Below, in pieces: positions 14,847 to 23,563 of a stretch of 33,681 nucleotides of DNA (positions within the stretch are counted from its first letter, which is position 1; every line of letters starts with the position of its first letter). A program made the translations under genes and the position numbers. The DNA lies in assembly GCF_001280595.1 (NCBI RefSeq), contig NZ_LITU01000060.1, forward strand, positions 59,407 to 93,087, written 5' to 3'. The notes under the pieces were generated by a model. That model ran no database searches. It was not told where the DNA came from and saw only the letters and a list, made by a program, of their open reading frames with translations. The stretch is from Paenibacillus xylanivorans (GTDB lineage Bacteria > Bacillota > Bacilli > Paenibacillales > Paenibacillaceae).

Positions 14847-15539
14847 GTGCCGGATGTACGTGGAATACAATGGTTGTTCTTTGATGTAGGGGATACGCTC
14901 GTGGACGAGTGGGAGCCGGTGGATGATATTATCGGTCAGTTCGTTCGTGAAGCTTGTGCGCTTGGTTATCAGGTGGAGATGCAGACGGTACGAGATATAT
15001 TTGCCGCCTCCTACCGAAATTACGAGCAATGGCCGATGAAATTGGCTATTCGTACCCTCATCAGCGATGAGGGGCACCGGGAACAGATACAGGAGAAGCT
15101 GAAGTTCCGCAAAGAGCTTGAGCACCCCTTCGCGTCAGCCGACGCTGTTCTCCAGACGTTGTCGCAGCACTATAAGATTGGCATCATTGCCAATCAGAGC
15201 CCGGGGACGGAGAATCGGCTGGATAGCTACGGCTTGCGCAAGTATGTGGATGTGCTGGCCTGTTCGGCTGAAGAAGGAGTGTCCAAGCCTGATCCTGAAT
15301 TGTATGCTGTAGCGTTGAAACAGGCGGGATGTAAACCCGAGGAAGCGGTCATGATCGGCGACCGGATTGATAATGATATTATTCCGGCTAAAAAGCTGGG
15401 TATGCATACGATCCGGATTTTGCAGGGTTATGGCAGATTTCAGCCGGAGCTTGCAGATGCAGAATGTCCGGACTGGACGATTGAATCACTGGATGAACTT
15501 CTTCCGTTGTTGATGGTCACTCAAAAATCCGATAAATAA
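14847..15539 (+). CDS. HAD-superfamily hydrolase
   Basis: A 230-residue phosphatase-like protein of the haloacid dehalogenase superfamily. Motif I is FFDVGDTL with Asp13 and Asp16, motif II is in GIIANQSPGTENRL, motif III is the lysine of GVSKPDPELYA and motif IV is MIGDRIDNDIIPAK. The cap is a helical insertion between motifs I and II (about residues 20-95), as in subfamily I. The start is GTG at 14847 with GAGGAGGAA upstream; no ATG fits. The substrate cannot be read from the sequence. Confidence 0.92.
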   Translation: MPDVRGIQWLFFDVGDTLVDEWEPVDDIIGQFVREACALGYQVEMQTVRDIFAASYRNYEQWPMKLAIRTLISDEGHREQIQEKLKFRKELEHPFASADAVLQTLSQHYKIGIIANQSPGTENRLDSYGLRKYVDVLACSAEEGVSKPDPELYAVALKQAGCKPEEAVMIGDRIDNDIIPAKKLGMHTIRILQGYGRFQPELADAECPDWTIESLDELLPLLMVTQKSDK

Positions 15540-15601
15540 ACCAGGAGCGGTATTTAAGATCTAATCTAATAGGTGTGGATTAGGTTGCTGCTAAAACATA
15601 T

Positions 15602-15653
15602 AAAAGGCTGATCATCTCAAGGGGTACATTACTTGAGTTGATCAGCCTTTTTG
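15602..15653. terminator. Bidirectional terminator between HAD gene and mntH
   Basis: AAAAGGCTGATCA (15602-15614) is perfectly complementary to TGATCAGCCTTTT (15639-15651), with further pairing of CTCAAG/CTTGAG inside. The A and T runs at the ends allow termination from both sides. Confidence 0.92.
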
Positions 15654-15687
15654 AGTTAGACGAAATACAGTTTAGTTTCATTATAAC

Positions 15688-17037
15688 CTAGAACAACAGA
15701 ATGGTCTGGATGATCAGATACACATTCAGGACAACGATAACTCCGGCAATGATCCAGGAGATGATTTTGAGCCAGAGCTTGTTGGCAAAAGCCCCCATGC
15801 TTTTTTTGTCATTCGTAAACATTATCAGCGGAATCACGGCAAAGGGTAGCTGCAGAGACAGCACAACCTGGCTCAGAATCAACAGTTCCTCTGTTCCGTG
15901 CTCTCCGGCAATGGCTGTTACGATGACAGCCGGGATGATCGCGATCAGACGTGTTACCAGTCGACGAAGCCACGCCGGAATACGAATGTTCAGAAAACCT
16001 TCCATTACAATCTGTCCAGACAGCGTGCCGGTGAGTGTTGAGTTCTGGCCTGAAGCCAGCAGGGCTACAGCGAACAGGATGCTGGCGATGGTGGTTCCCA
16101 GCAAAGGTGTCAGCAGATGGTAAGCATCCGTAATTTCCGCGACCTGGGTCATGCCTGCGCTATGGAACACGGCAGCTGACACAATCAGGATGGCTGCATT
16201 GATGAACAGGGCCAGCGTTAAAGCGATGGTTGAATCCATAGTGGAATAGAGAATCGCTTCTTTTTTACCCTTAGTTGTCTTTTCAATCTGACGGGTCTGT
16301 ACGATGGAAGAATGCAGATACAGATTATGGGGCATCACGGTTGCGCCAATAATTCCGATGGCGATGTAGAGCATGGCTGGATTTTGCAAAATCTCGGCAC
16401 TGGGTACAAAGCCGTGCATGACGCCGCCCATATCCGGTTTGGCGAGAAACAGGTCAATTCCGAAGCAAAGGGCGATGGTAGCCATCAGCACAATGACGAG
16501 GGATTCCAATGCGCGGAAGCCTTTATTTTGCAGCAAAAGAATGACGAGTACATCGACCGCTGTAATAATGACGCCGTATAACATGGGAATGTTGAACAGC
16601 AGCTTGAGTGCGATGGCTGAACCAATAACCTCGGCAAGGTCGGTGGCTGCAATCGCAAGCTCGCACAAAATCCATAACACCATAACTACAGGCATGCTGA
16701 ATCGTTCGCGGCAGGCTTGCGCCAAATCCCGTCCTGTGACAATCCCGAGCTTACCAGCGAGAGACTGTAACACAACAGCCATCAGGTTTGAAATCAGAAT
16801 AACGGACAATAACGTATAACCGAATTGTGAACCACCTGCAATATCAGTTGCCCAATTCCCGGGATCCATATATCCAACGGCAACCAGGTAACCTGGTCCA
16901 ACAAAAGCAAGGAATTTTTTCCACCAAGCAGCGTTCTGAGGCACCTTCATGGAGCTATGGGCTTCCCCGAGAGAGGGGGCCATACCCGCAGCCAATGGCT
17001 CATTTGAAGGAGTATTGAACGGATTCTTTTTACTCAT
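15688..17037 (-). CDS. mntH: NRAMP-family divalent metal (Mn2+) transporter
   Basis: A 449-residue membrane protein of the NRAMP family, which imports manganese (and iron) with protons. The first unwound helix carries [15 protein letters not shown] and the sixth carries [14 protein letters not shown], both the metal-binding signatures of the family. About eleven hydrophobic segments are visible. The start is placed at ATG 17037 with GGGTGAT just upstream; a TTG five codons earlier would overlap that site. It is transcribed alone and ends at the terminator shared with the HAD gene. No certain MntR box and no yybP-ykoY manganese riboswitch could be recognised upstream. Confidence 0.95.
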   Translation of the reverse strand: MSKKNPFNTPSNEPLAAGMAPSLGEAHSSMKVPQNAAWWKKFLAFVGPGYLVAVGYMDPGNWATDIAGGSQFGYTLLSVILISNLMAVVLQSLAGKLGIVTGRDLAQACRERFSMPVVMVLWILCELAIAATDLAEVIGSAIALKLLFNIPMLYGVIITAVDVLVILLLQNKGFRALESLVIVLMATIALCFGIDLFLAKPDMGGVMHGFVPSAEILQNPAMLYIAIGIIGATVMPHNLYLHSSIVQTRQIEKTTKGKKEAILYSTMDSTIALTLALFINAAILIVSAAVFHSAGMTQVAEITDAYHLLTPLLGTTIASILFAVALLASGQNSTLTGTLSGQIVMEGFLNIRIPAWLRRLVTRLIAIIPAVIVTAIAGEHGTEELLILSQVVLSLQLPFAVIPLIMFTNDKKSMGAFANKLWLKIISWIIAGVIVVLNVYLIIQTILLF

Positions 17038-17430
17038 AATATAATCACCCAACTTTGAAGTATTGATATTCTATATGAAGAGGAACGGTGTCATTCCTTT
17101 GATTAAATTTGAACATTGAAACCAAAATCAAAAACGTAATTAAACTACTTTCGATATGTCTAAACGTTTATGTTGATAATTACATTGTACTCCTTCAAAT
17201 ATTTTTGTCTAGTGCAACTTTTGTGTAGGAGGACAAGATTTACCGGAGAGTGAGTTGTGCCTTAGTATATTACCCAACCTCCGATAAATTACTGTGTTCA
17301 TTCCAAAATGCATGAAAATGATAAAGATGTAAAAGCTGAATAAGGATCCAACATGCGTTTCAAAATAAGCCAGAAGTTTAAATTGAATAGTAGGCAGTAA
17401 AAAAAATTGAAGGTGAAGGAGAGATTCTTA
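17038..17430. other. Divergent intergenic region between mntH and ohr
   Basis: AT-rich control region. A possible mntH promoter is TAGACA, 16 bases, TACAAT on the minus strand near 17210-17183. TTTACCGGAG (about 17239) and CTCCGATAAA (17279-17288) form an imperfect inverted repeat. GGAACggtgtcATTCC at 17092 onward is a small dyad. No open frame with a convincing ribosome site is seen. Confidence 0.4.
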
Positions 17431-17850
17431 ATGGAAGCTTTATATACAGCAACAGCGACAGTTCAAGGTGGACGTACAGGTTCGGTGGCTTCTTCGGATG
17501 GTGTGCTCAAGCATGATCTGAAAATGCCAAAAGAGCTTGGAGGCCCCGGTGGTGAAGGAACCAACCCTGAACAGCTCTTTGCAGCCGGATACGGTGCATG
17601 TTATGAGAGTGCCCTCGCCAATGTGGCGCGCAAAGCGGGCGTGAAGTTGGAGAATGTGGTGGTAACCAGCAATGTATCCATTGGCAAAGATCCTGCGGAT
17701 GACGGTTTTCAGCTGTCGGTACGTTTGGATGTGAGCATGCCTGGTGTGGATCACAGTCAAGCAGAAGATCTAGCGCGTAAGGCACATGATTTCTGTCCTT
17801 ATTCCAAAGCAACCCGCGGCAATATTGATGTGGTACTTAATGTAGTTTAA
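17431..17850 (+). CDS. ohr: Organic hydroperoxide resistance protein (Ohr/OsmC)
   Basis: A 139-residue cytoplasmic peroxidase that reduces organic hydroperoxides with a lipoyl or thiol reductant. The Ohr pattern is complete: GGPGGEGTNPEQLFAAGYGA, the reactive Cys57 in ACYESAL, and Cys122 in DFCPYSKATRGN. The start is the ATG at 17431 with AAGGAGAG upstream; an in-frame TTG at 17407 would add eight residues that include this ribosome site. No MarR-type ohrR is adjacent and no clear OhrR operator is seen. The terminator at 17921-17955 follows. Confidence 0.95.
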   Translation: MEALYTATATVQGGRTGSVASSDGVLKHDLKMPKELGGPGGEGTNPEQLFAAGYGACYESALANVARKAGVKLENVVVTSNVSIGKDPADDGFQLSVRLDVSMPGVDHSQAEDLARKAHDFCPYSKATRGNIDVVLNVV

Positions 17851-17920
17851 GACCTGGCTCTTAGGAGTAAAGGGAACATATAGAGCAGGGTATCTTTGGA
17901 TACCTGACGTTCGAGTATAA

Positions 17921-17955
17921 GACCCTGCTGACCATCGGCAGGGTTTTGTATTTTA
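17921..17955 (+). terminator. Terminator after ohr
   Basis: ACCCTGC (17922-17928) pairs with GCAGGGT (17938-17944), followed by TTTGTATTTT. A smaller hairpin, CAGGGTATC with GATACCTG (about 17886-17906), precedes it. Confidence 0.8.
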
Positions 17956-18055
17956 TAATCCCGTTGGATGCAGGAGATTGCGTGTTGGACAGCGTACTAT
18001 TTTACATAATCTACTCTTGCTTGAAGTCATACATTCGAATAAGGGGGGAACAATA

Positions 18056-18301
18056 ATGAGTATTGAAGAGATGATAGAACGACGATTTGTATGTACCAAA
18101 TGCAGGGGTACGGACTGTAATATTAAGGAAGTATCCATGTCAGGAGCAGGACTTAGCAAAATGTTTGATATTCAGCACAATCATTATCTCTTCGTCGCCT
18201 GTTCTTCCTGTGGATATGTTGAAGTATTCGATCCGGATGTGTTAAAAGGGAAAAAACAGGGTCAGGTGGGTACCATTCTTGATATTCTATTTGGCAGGTA
18301 A
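18056..18301 (+). CDS. Small zinc-ribbon protein (DUF2082 type)
   Basis: An 81-residue protein whose two CxxC pairs (FVCTKCRG and VACSSCGYVEVF) frame EVSMSGAGLSKMFDIQHNHY, the pattern of the DUF2082 nucleic-acid-binding Zn-ribbon family. It probably binds one zinc ion. Its cellular role is not known. AAGGGGGG lies just upstream of the ATG at 18056; the longer in-frame start at 17978 has no such site. Confidence 0.85.
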   Translation: MSIEEMIERRFVCTKCRGTDCNIKEVSMSGAGLSKMFDIQHNHYLFVACSSCGYVEVFDPDVLKGKKQGQVGTILDILFGR

Positions 18302-18400
18302 ATGTGCGTTGAGTTGACATCGAACTAAAATTTCTTTAATATGATTTAGTACTAAGAAGTGTCATTGCATGAACCAAATTTGAATTGACAGGTGATATCC

Positions 18401-18679
18401 ATGTCTTATAGACCGCGTATTGCAAATTTAGAACTAGCTAGTGGCAACAAGGAAGACGGATTGTATGAATTTAAAATGAAATTGGTAGACGGTACACAAT
18501 GCCGTGTATTCTACTCCCATTCCCCGGAATGGAAGCTGACCAATATCAGCCGTCTACAGAAAACGCCTTGTCCGGTATGTCGCAAAGATTTCATTTGCAA
18601 ATGCATGGACCAGTGGGCTGGTGACCTGCATCAACAGATGATCGACGACCAATGGATGGAAAAGGCAATTGCCGAGTAA
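18401..18679 (+). CDS. Conserved-looking small protein with CxxC and CxC motifs
   Basis: A 92-residue soluble protein I do not recognise. The N-terminal half is beta-rich (LYEFKMKLVDGTQCRVFY), and the C-terminal part carries TPCPVCRKDFICKCMDQWAG, with four cysteines spaced C-x2-C-x6-C-x-C, suggesting a metal or redox site. The start has AGGTGAT at 18390-18396. It follows the zinc-ribbon gene by 99 bases and ends in its own terminator. Confidence 0.75.
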   Translation: MSYRPRIANLELASGNKEDGLYEFKMKLVDGTQCRVFYSHSPEWKLTNISRLQKTPCPVCRKDFICKCMDQWAGDLHQQMIDDQWMEKAIAE

Positions 18680-18695
18680 TTGCCAAAACAGATAC

Positions 18696-18727
18696 GAGCG
18701 TGGGCATAGAGCCTGCGCTCTTTTTCT
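18696..18727 (+). terminator. Terminator after the 92-residue protein gene
   Basis: GAGCG-T-GGGC (18696-18705) pairs with GCC-T-GCGCTC (18711-18720), followed by TTTTTCTATTTT. Confidence 0.88.
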
Positions 18728-18824
18728 ATTTTCCGTTTACACTTAAATAAAATATAAAAAAAGCGACCGAGATGACTCAAAACGGGTAAGTTACTCTAAT
18801 AGCACACATGAGGAGGCCACGATT

Positions 18825-19247
18825 ATGACAGCAAATCAAAAGGATCAGCATCAGGGACACCCGATTGTGCTTGTGGACGGAGTCTGTCATTTCTGCCAAG
18901 GCTTAACGAAGTGGATTATCAAGCGTGACCCCGAAGGGAAATATCATTTTGCATCACTTCAATCGGATGTAGCGAAAAAATTGCTGGAGAAGGGCAAGCT
19001 GTCCTCGGACAGCATGGATACTTTTGTACTCATTGAGGATGGAAAATATTATATACGTTCAACCGCAGCTCTGCGGCTGTCCAAAGGATTGAAATTCCCT
19101 TATCCATTATTGTACGTGTTGATTATTGTACCCAAATTTATTCGAAATGCCATATATAACGTGGTAGCTCGCAACCGATATCGCTGGTTCGGTAAAGATG
19201 AAGCGTGCATGCTGCCTACACCTGAAATTAAAGATCGATTCCTTTGA
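18825..19247 (+). CDS. DCC-family thiol-disulfide oxidoreductase-like protein (DUF393)
   Basis: A 140-residue protein of the DCC/DUF393 family. The name-giving motif is near the N-terminus: IVLVDGVCHFCQGLTKW, with a CHFC pair at about residues 21-24. The rest (YHFASLQSDVA, then YYIRSTAALRLSKGL and RYRWFGKDEACMLP) follows the family to the end. Thiol-disulfide exchange is predicted from the family, and no substrate is known. GAGGAGG is placed well before the ATG at 18825. Confidence 0.9.
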   Translation: MTANQKDQHQGHPIVLVDGVCHFCQGLTKWIIKRDPEGKYHFASLQSDVAKKLLEKGKLSSDSMDTFVLIEDGKYYIRSTAALRLSKGLKFPYPLLYVLIIVPKFIRNAIYNVVARNRYRWFGKDEACMLPTPEIKDRFL

Positions 19248-19346
19248 AGGGCTGAAGTGTGACATATTGTATCGGTAGAGATTGATTAATAACGGAAATA
19301 ATTGGGTAATGAGTACGGATCAATTCTATTTTGGGAGGCAAATAAC

Positions 19347-20210
19347 TTGAAGAAGTGGACTACATTAATTATTGGGGCATTATTGGTAGTAAGCATGACA
19401 GCTTGCGGAAGCGATGCAGATAACAGTACAGCAACGCCGCCAGCTGGAAACGAAACGTCTAACGAGGGTAATACAACTGCGGAGCAGGAGACAAAGATCC
19501 CTACATTGGACGAGTTAATTGAGAAAACGAATGCAGCGACTAAAGACATGAAAAGCTTCACTACAGAAGCCAATATCGATCAAAATTTGAAACTGGTGGC
19601 TGGCGAACAGTCCCAGGATCAACAGGTGAAAACATCGCTGAAGATGGATATCATCAAAGATCCGATGATGATCTATCAGGAAATGAAGATGGAAATGTCC
19701 GGACAGGAAGCGCAGAACGTGAAGCAATATATTACTGCGGATAATATTTATTCACAAGTGGGAGACCAGTGGGTCAAAATTCCTGACGATCAAACGAAAC
19801 AACTGGTTGAGCAGATGAAGGCAAGCATGAATCCGGAAGGTGAACTGGAGCAATTCAAAAAGATTGCAGAGGACACCAAGATTACGGAAGAAGGCGACAA
19901 CTACGTCATTAACGCTGACGTATCCGGTGATAACGTGAAGGAGCTGGCCAAAGCGGTCATGGAACAAAACGGATCGGATGCCCAAACTCAAGCGATGCTT
20001 GATCAAATGAATATTACCAGCATGAAAATGAAATATATGATTAACAAAGAAACCTACCTGCCTGCAAGTACGGATGTCAACATGGTCATGGAGATGGAGC
20101 AGGAGGGACAGAAAATCTCGATGGACATGAAAATGACCAGCACGTTCTCCAACCATAATGGCGTGAAAGAGATCAAGATCCCGCAAGAAGCATTGGATAG
20201 TGCTAAATAA
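19347..20210 (+). CDS. Lipoprotein of the DUF6612 type
   Basis: A 287-residue exported lipoprotein. The signal is KKWTTLIIGALLVVSMTACG with lipobox cysteine 20, followed by a low-complexity linker rich in Thr, Asn and Glu. The mature domain (EKTNAATKDMKSFTTEANID, then DPMMIYQEMKMEM and NKETYLPASTDVNMVMEM) matches what I recall as DUF6612, a LolA-like curved beta-sheet fold that may bind lipid. The start is TTG at 19347 with GGGAGG at 19334-19339; an in-frame ATG at 19302 would place 15 polar residues before the signal. The function is unknown. No terminator is obvious behind it. Confidence 0.85.
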   Translation: MKKWTTLIIGALLVVSMTACGSDADNSTATPPAGNETSNEGNTTAEQETKIPTLDELIEKTNAATKDMKSFTTEANIDQNLKLVAGEQSQDQQVKTSLKMDIIKDPMMIYQEMKMEMSGQEAQNVKQYITADNIYSQVGDQWVKIPDDQTKQLVEQMKASMNPEGELEQFKKIAEDTKITEEGDNYVINADVSGDNVKELAKAVMEQNGSDAQTQAMLDQMNITSMKMKYMINKETYLPASTDVNMVMEMEQEGQKISMDMKMTSTFSNHNGVKEIKIPQEALDSAK

Positions 20211-20372
20211 GAAGCGAGCCGTTAGGCGGGTGTGATTCTCTCTGATGAGAGGTTAGCCTGGTTAAAGCTGCTATGAGGTGGATCTTCTGGAGAAGGCACT
20301 TTTGATTTTAATTTGTGTGAACCAACAAGTTCGCCGAATTCCAATCAGGGGTGTTTTTCTTTTTTGTATGCG

Positions 20373-20400
20373 TTGTGGTCAGAGTCCGAGGTGTTATAGT
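20373..20400 (+). promoter_or_regulatory. Putative promoter of the VOC gene
   Basis: TTGTGG (20373-20378), 16 bases, TATAGT (20395-20400). The preceding stretch 20211-20372 holds no gene I can support. Confidence 0.5.
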
Positions 20401-20475
20401 ATAGTCGTGTAAGCGATTGGATTTAGAGTGGATGGGAAGTTGAGGGAAGGCTATTTCAGGCAGGAGGTCAAAAAA

Positions 20476-20859
20476 ATGATTGAATATGCACATATCCACC
20501 ATGTGAGTCTGGCTGTGCGTGATCTAGAGGTTGCGAAAAAATTCTATTCCGGTTTGCTCCGCATGCAGGAGATTGAACGGCCCCCTTTTAACTCCACAGG
20601 CACATGGTATGCCATTGGTAGTCAACAGCTTCATCTGTTGCAGCATCCGCAAGGGCATACGCTTCGTGAGGCTGGTATCGATACAACGGATGGACACTTT
20701 GCGATCTGGGTGACCAGTTACAAGGATACGTTGGCCTGGCTGGAACAGCAGGGAATTGAGTATGAGCCTAGGCCAGATAGTGTTGCTGGTTTTTCACAGA
20801 TATTTGTGTTAGACCCTGATCGCAATATTGTAGAGTTTGATGCCCCTTATCACTCTTGA
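20476..20859 (+). CDS. VOC-family (glyoxalase/bleomycin resistance-like) protein
   Basis: A 127-residue single VOC domain built from two beta-alpha-beta-beta-beta units. Likely metal ligands are a histidine in HIHHVSLAVRDLEVAKKFY, a histidine in TDGHFAIWV and the glutamate of DRNIVEFDAPY. The start is the ATG at 20476 with AGGAGGT upstream; an in-frame start at 20428 lacks this site. The family covers glyoxalases, dioxygenases and resistance proteins, and this sequence does not decide among them. Confidence 0.88.
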   Translation: MIEYAHIHHVSLAVRDLEVAKKFYSGLLRMQEIERPPFNSTGTWYAIGSQQLHLLQHPQGHTLREAGIDTTDGHFAIWVTSYKDTLAWLEQQGIEYEPRPDSVAGFSQIFVLDPDRNIVEFDAPYHS

Positions 20860-20883
20860 GTGATTTTCGTTTGAATAAATCCC

Positions 20884-20912
20884 TTGCTCCCCCAGAAATT
20901 GTATGCTATATT
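20884..20912 (+). promoter_or_regulatory. Promoter of the tad operon
   Basis: TTGCTC (20884-20889), 17 bases, TATATT (20907-20912). The start near 20919 lies about 100 bases before tadZ and upstream of a strong terminator hairpin. Confidence 0.65.
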
Positions 20913-20939
20913 ATCCATACATTCATAGCACGTGACGGA

Positions 20940-20990
20940 AGCACCGTCCATATACTGCATCTTCTTGCGGTTATTGGACGGTGCTTTTTT
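20940..20990 (+). terminator. Terminator hairpin in the leader of the tad operon
   Basis: GCACCGTCCA (20941-20950) is perfectly complementary to TGGACGGTGC (20975-20984), with TTTTTT directly after (20985-20990). It may end the VOC transcript. Because it also lies between the predicted tad promoter and the first tad gene, it may act as an attenuator. Confidence 0.85.
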
Positions 20991-21019
20991 GTGCTTTTTT
21001 TGCAGGGAGGGAAGAAGAA

Positions 21020-22243
21020 TTGATTGTTCTTAAGGCAGTGCTGGCTTCCAAAGACAGAGAGTATATCAGCGCCTGGCTTGATTTTGTACAAGGCAGCCCG
21101 ACCGGCTCCGGTATACGATTTACCGCCTTTTCACAATGGGAACCGTTCAGGGATTACATGAATGAACAGGAAGGCAGAGAACTGCCGGATCTGGTAATTG
21201 CGGAACCGGAATTTCTGAACAATTGGTTGGGCGACGTTGGCGAAACCTCAGGTATTCCATGGCTGATGCTTAGTGAAGGATTAGATGAGGTGGATGAGGA
21301 AAAACGGCTGATGAAGTATCAACCTTTGCCTACACTGATGGACGCTGTTCTTAATGCTTGTCGGCAGCCGCGCCGTAAGAAGGCCCATCGTCCAGGACAG
21401 GAGACGCTTTCTATTGGAGTTGTATCAGCTTCCGGCGGGAGTGGCAAAACTGCGGTGGCGATGCATATGGCGAAGCAACTGGGGCTTGCAGGATATGCTG
21501 TTCTGTATCTCAATCTGGAGACGCTGGATAGCTCGATGCTGTTTCTGGAGAAGGGTCTGTCTAGAAGTGGACAGCGTATATCTGACGCAGAAACAGGACT
21601 GTCACGTCTGCTTTACGATTTGAAGGTGGGCAGGAAGGAATCAGGCAAACAGGGACAAGTGCCGTCTTCCTCCAAAGGGGTTGACGGATATGTGCTTCGT
21701 CACGAAGCGCTGAAGTCGGATGTATTCTGGCCGTTATCTAATCGGAAGGAACTGCTGCAAATGTCCCGTGAAGATACGAAGAGCCTGATCCGTTATTTGG
21801 CGGACTGCGGGCAATATGATGTGCTCATTCTGGATGGGGACTCAGGTTGGGATGGTCGCAGTGAGGGGATTTTCGATGCTGCCGATGCATTCGTGTGGTT
21901 AGTTGAGGATGACATCTCTTCCATGAACCGCTGGGGTCAATGGATGCAGCATATGGAGCGTACGAGGCCGGATCTACATGAAAGTGTACTGGACCGTGCC
22001 CGCTTCATTGTCAACAAGTATCGGGACAGCGTCATCAATGCCATACCAAGACCTGATCTGCATCTGGATGCTGTGCTGCCGTATATCCCTTCCTGGAAGC
22101 AGCTGAGTCAGGAGGAAGTGATGCTCAGCTCACCGATATTTCAACGCGAAGTGAAGAGGCTATGCGCCATGATCGTACAGGATGGGGAAGAAGAACTGGA
22201 GCAGACAGGACGAATCCAGAAGGGTGATGGGTGGTCACTATGA
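21020..22243 (+). CDS. tadZ: TadZ/CpaE-like pilus assembly ATPase
   Basis: A 407-residue protein. Residues 1-110 resemble an atypical receiver domain (IVLKAVLASKDREYISAWL, then LPDLVIAEPEFLNNW and LMKYQPLPTLMDAVL), and the rest is a ParA/MinD-type ATPase with P-loop SASGGSGKTAVA near residues 136-147 and DVLILDGDSGWDG as the Walker B region. This two-domain order is that of CpaE/TadZ, which positions the Flp pilus machine at the membrane. The start is TTG at 21020 with GGAGGGA at 21006-21012. Its stop overlaps the tadA start (ATGA). Confidence 0.88.
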   Translation: MIVLKAVLASKDREYISAWLDFVQGSPTGSGIRFTAFSQWEPFRDYMNEQEGRELPDLVIAEPEFLNNWLGDVGETSGIPWLMLSEGLDEVDEEKRLMKYQPLPTLMDAVLNACRQPRRKKAHRPGQETLSIGVVSASGGSGKTAVAMHMAKQLGLAGYAVLYLNLETLDSSMLFLEKGLSRSGQRISDAETGLSRLLYDLKVGRKESGKQGQVPSSSKGVDGYVLRHEALKSDVFWPLSNRKELLQMSREDTKSLIRYLADCGQYDVLILDGDSGWDGRSEGIFDAADAFVWLVEDDISSMNRWGQWMQHMERTRPDLHESVLDRARFIVNKYRDSVINAIPRPDLHLDAVLPYIPSWKQLSQEEVMLSSPIFQREVKRLCAMIVQDGEEELEQTGRIQKGDGWSL

Positions 22244-23544
22244 TGGATTCATCCAAGATGATACTGGATCGTGAAGAGCAGTTTCAGATCATGCGTCGGG
22301 AGGTCAGGGCAGGCCTGGATTTGACGTCCTCTGCGGGAGACGAAGAACTGTGGCAGGGAATTGAGCGTAAAGTGCTCTCTGATCCGAAACTGGATGATCT
22401 GACCTCCGGAGAGCGTCATACGCTGGTGCAACGGTTATTTGACTCCTTTCGAGGGCTGGATATTCTGCAACCATTAGTGGATCATCCCGAGATTACGGAG
22501 ATTATGATCAACAGCCACCGGGAGATTTTCGTTGAGCAGGAAGGTGAAGTCAAACAGATCACGCTGGAGTTTGAGTCCAGGGAACGATTGGAAGACATTA
22601 TCCAGATGATTGTATCCGGGGTTAACCGGATTGTGAATGAGTCTTCTCCAATCGTGGATGCGAGGTTGAAAGACGGCTCGCGGGTCAATATCGTGCTGCC
22701 TCCGATTGCGTTGAAGGGCCCAACCATGACGATTCGGAAATTCCCAAGTGAACCGATGAAGATGTCCGATCTGATTGGTAAAGGTGCCCTGCATGAAGAG
22801 GCGGCAGAGTTGCTGCAACAGTTGGTACGCAGCAAATACAATATTTTTATCGGCGGCGGAACCGGGTCGGGGAAAACAACTTTCCTAAATGCATTATCTC
22901 AGTTTATCCCTGCGGATGAACGGATCATCACGATTGAGGACTCTGCTGAATTACAGATTGTCACTGTACCCAATCTGGTATCGCTGGAGACGCGTAATGC
23001 GAATACCGAGGGCAAGGGGCAAATATCCATTCGGGACTTGATCAAGTCATCCCTGCGGATGCGTCCAAATCGAATTGTCATTGGTGAGGTGCGGGGGGCA
23101 GAAGCGCTGGATATGTTGCAGGCCATGAACACTGGACATGATGGAAGCTTGTCTACCGGACACGCAAACACGATCTCCGATATGATCAGCAGATTGGAAA
23201 CCATGGTGCTCAGCGGAGCGGATCTTCCCATTGCGGTTGTCCGGCAGCAGATCAGCTCGGCCATTGATATCTTTGTACATTTATCCCGGCTGCGCGACCG
23301 TTCACGTCGGGTGACAGAGATTAGCGAAGTGATTGGCATGCATGACGGAGAAGTGCTGCTCAATCCACTGTTTCGTTTCCAGGAAATCGAAGAAAAAGAA
23401 GGCAAGATTATTGGCGGACTCGTGCGAGTTGGAACGCTGAGACAAGTGGATAAAATTCAGATGGCTGGGCTAGGGGAATGGTTGAACGAGTACATAGAAC
23501 GCAATAGTGATGAGTTAGATAAATCGGATAACAACGTTAATTAG
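22240..23544 (+). CDS. tadA: TadA/CpaF secretion ATPase
   Basis: The hexameric motor ATPase of the Tad system. About 434 residues with an N-terminal region ending in DHPEITEIMINSHREIFVEQ, Walker A GGGTGSGKTTFLNAL near 205-219, Asp box TIEDSAELQ, Walker B VIGEVRGAEALDMLQAMNTG and the His box GSLSTGHANT. These are the TadA-type marks of the VirB11/PulE family. The start is taken at ATG 22240, giving a 4-base overlap with tadZ; ATG 22243 and GTG 22231 are alternatives. Confidence 0.95.
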   Translation: MMDSSKMILDREEQFQIMRREVRAGLDLTSSAGDEELWQGIERKVLSDPKLDDLTSGERHTLVQRLFDSFRGLDILQPLVDHPEITEIMINSHREIFVEQEGEVKQITLEFESRERLEDIIQMIVSGVNRIVNESSPIVDARLKDGSRVNIVLPPIALKGPTMTIRKFPSEPMKMSDLIGKGALHEEAAELLQQLVRSKYNIFIGGGTGSGKTTFLNALSQFIPADERIITIEDSAELQIVTVPNLVSLETRNANTEGKGQISIRDLIKSSLRMRPNRIVIGEVRGAEALDMLQAMNTGHDGSLSTGHANTISDMISRLETMVLSGADLPIAVVRQQISSAIDIFVHLSRLRDRSRRVTEISEVIGMHDGEVLLNPLFRFQEIEEKEGKIIGGLVRVGTLRQVDKIQMAGLGEWLNEYIERNSDELDKSDNNVN

Positions 23545-23563
23545 ATGATTTTATTGGTAGGTG

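Noticed and set aside
17038..17230. Manganese riboswitch or MntR box upstream of mntH
   Set aside because: None of the conserved yybP-ykoY blocks and no convincing MntR palindrome could be found.
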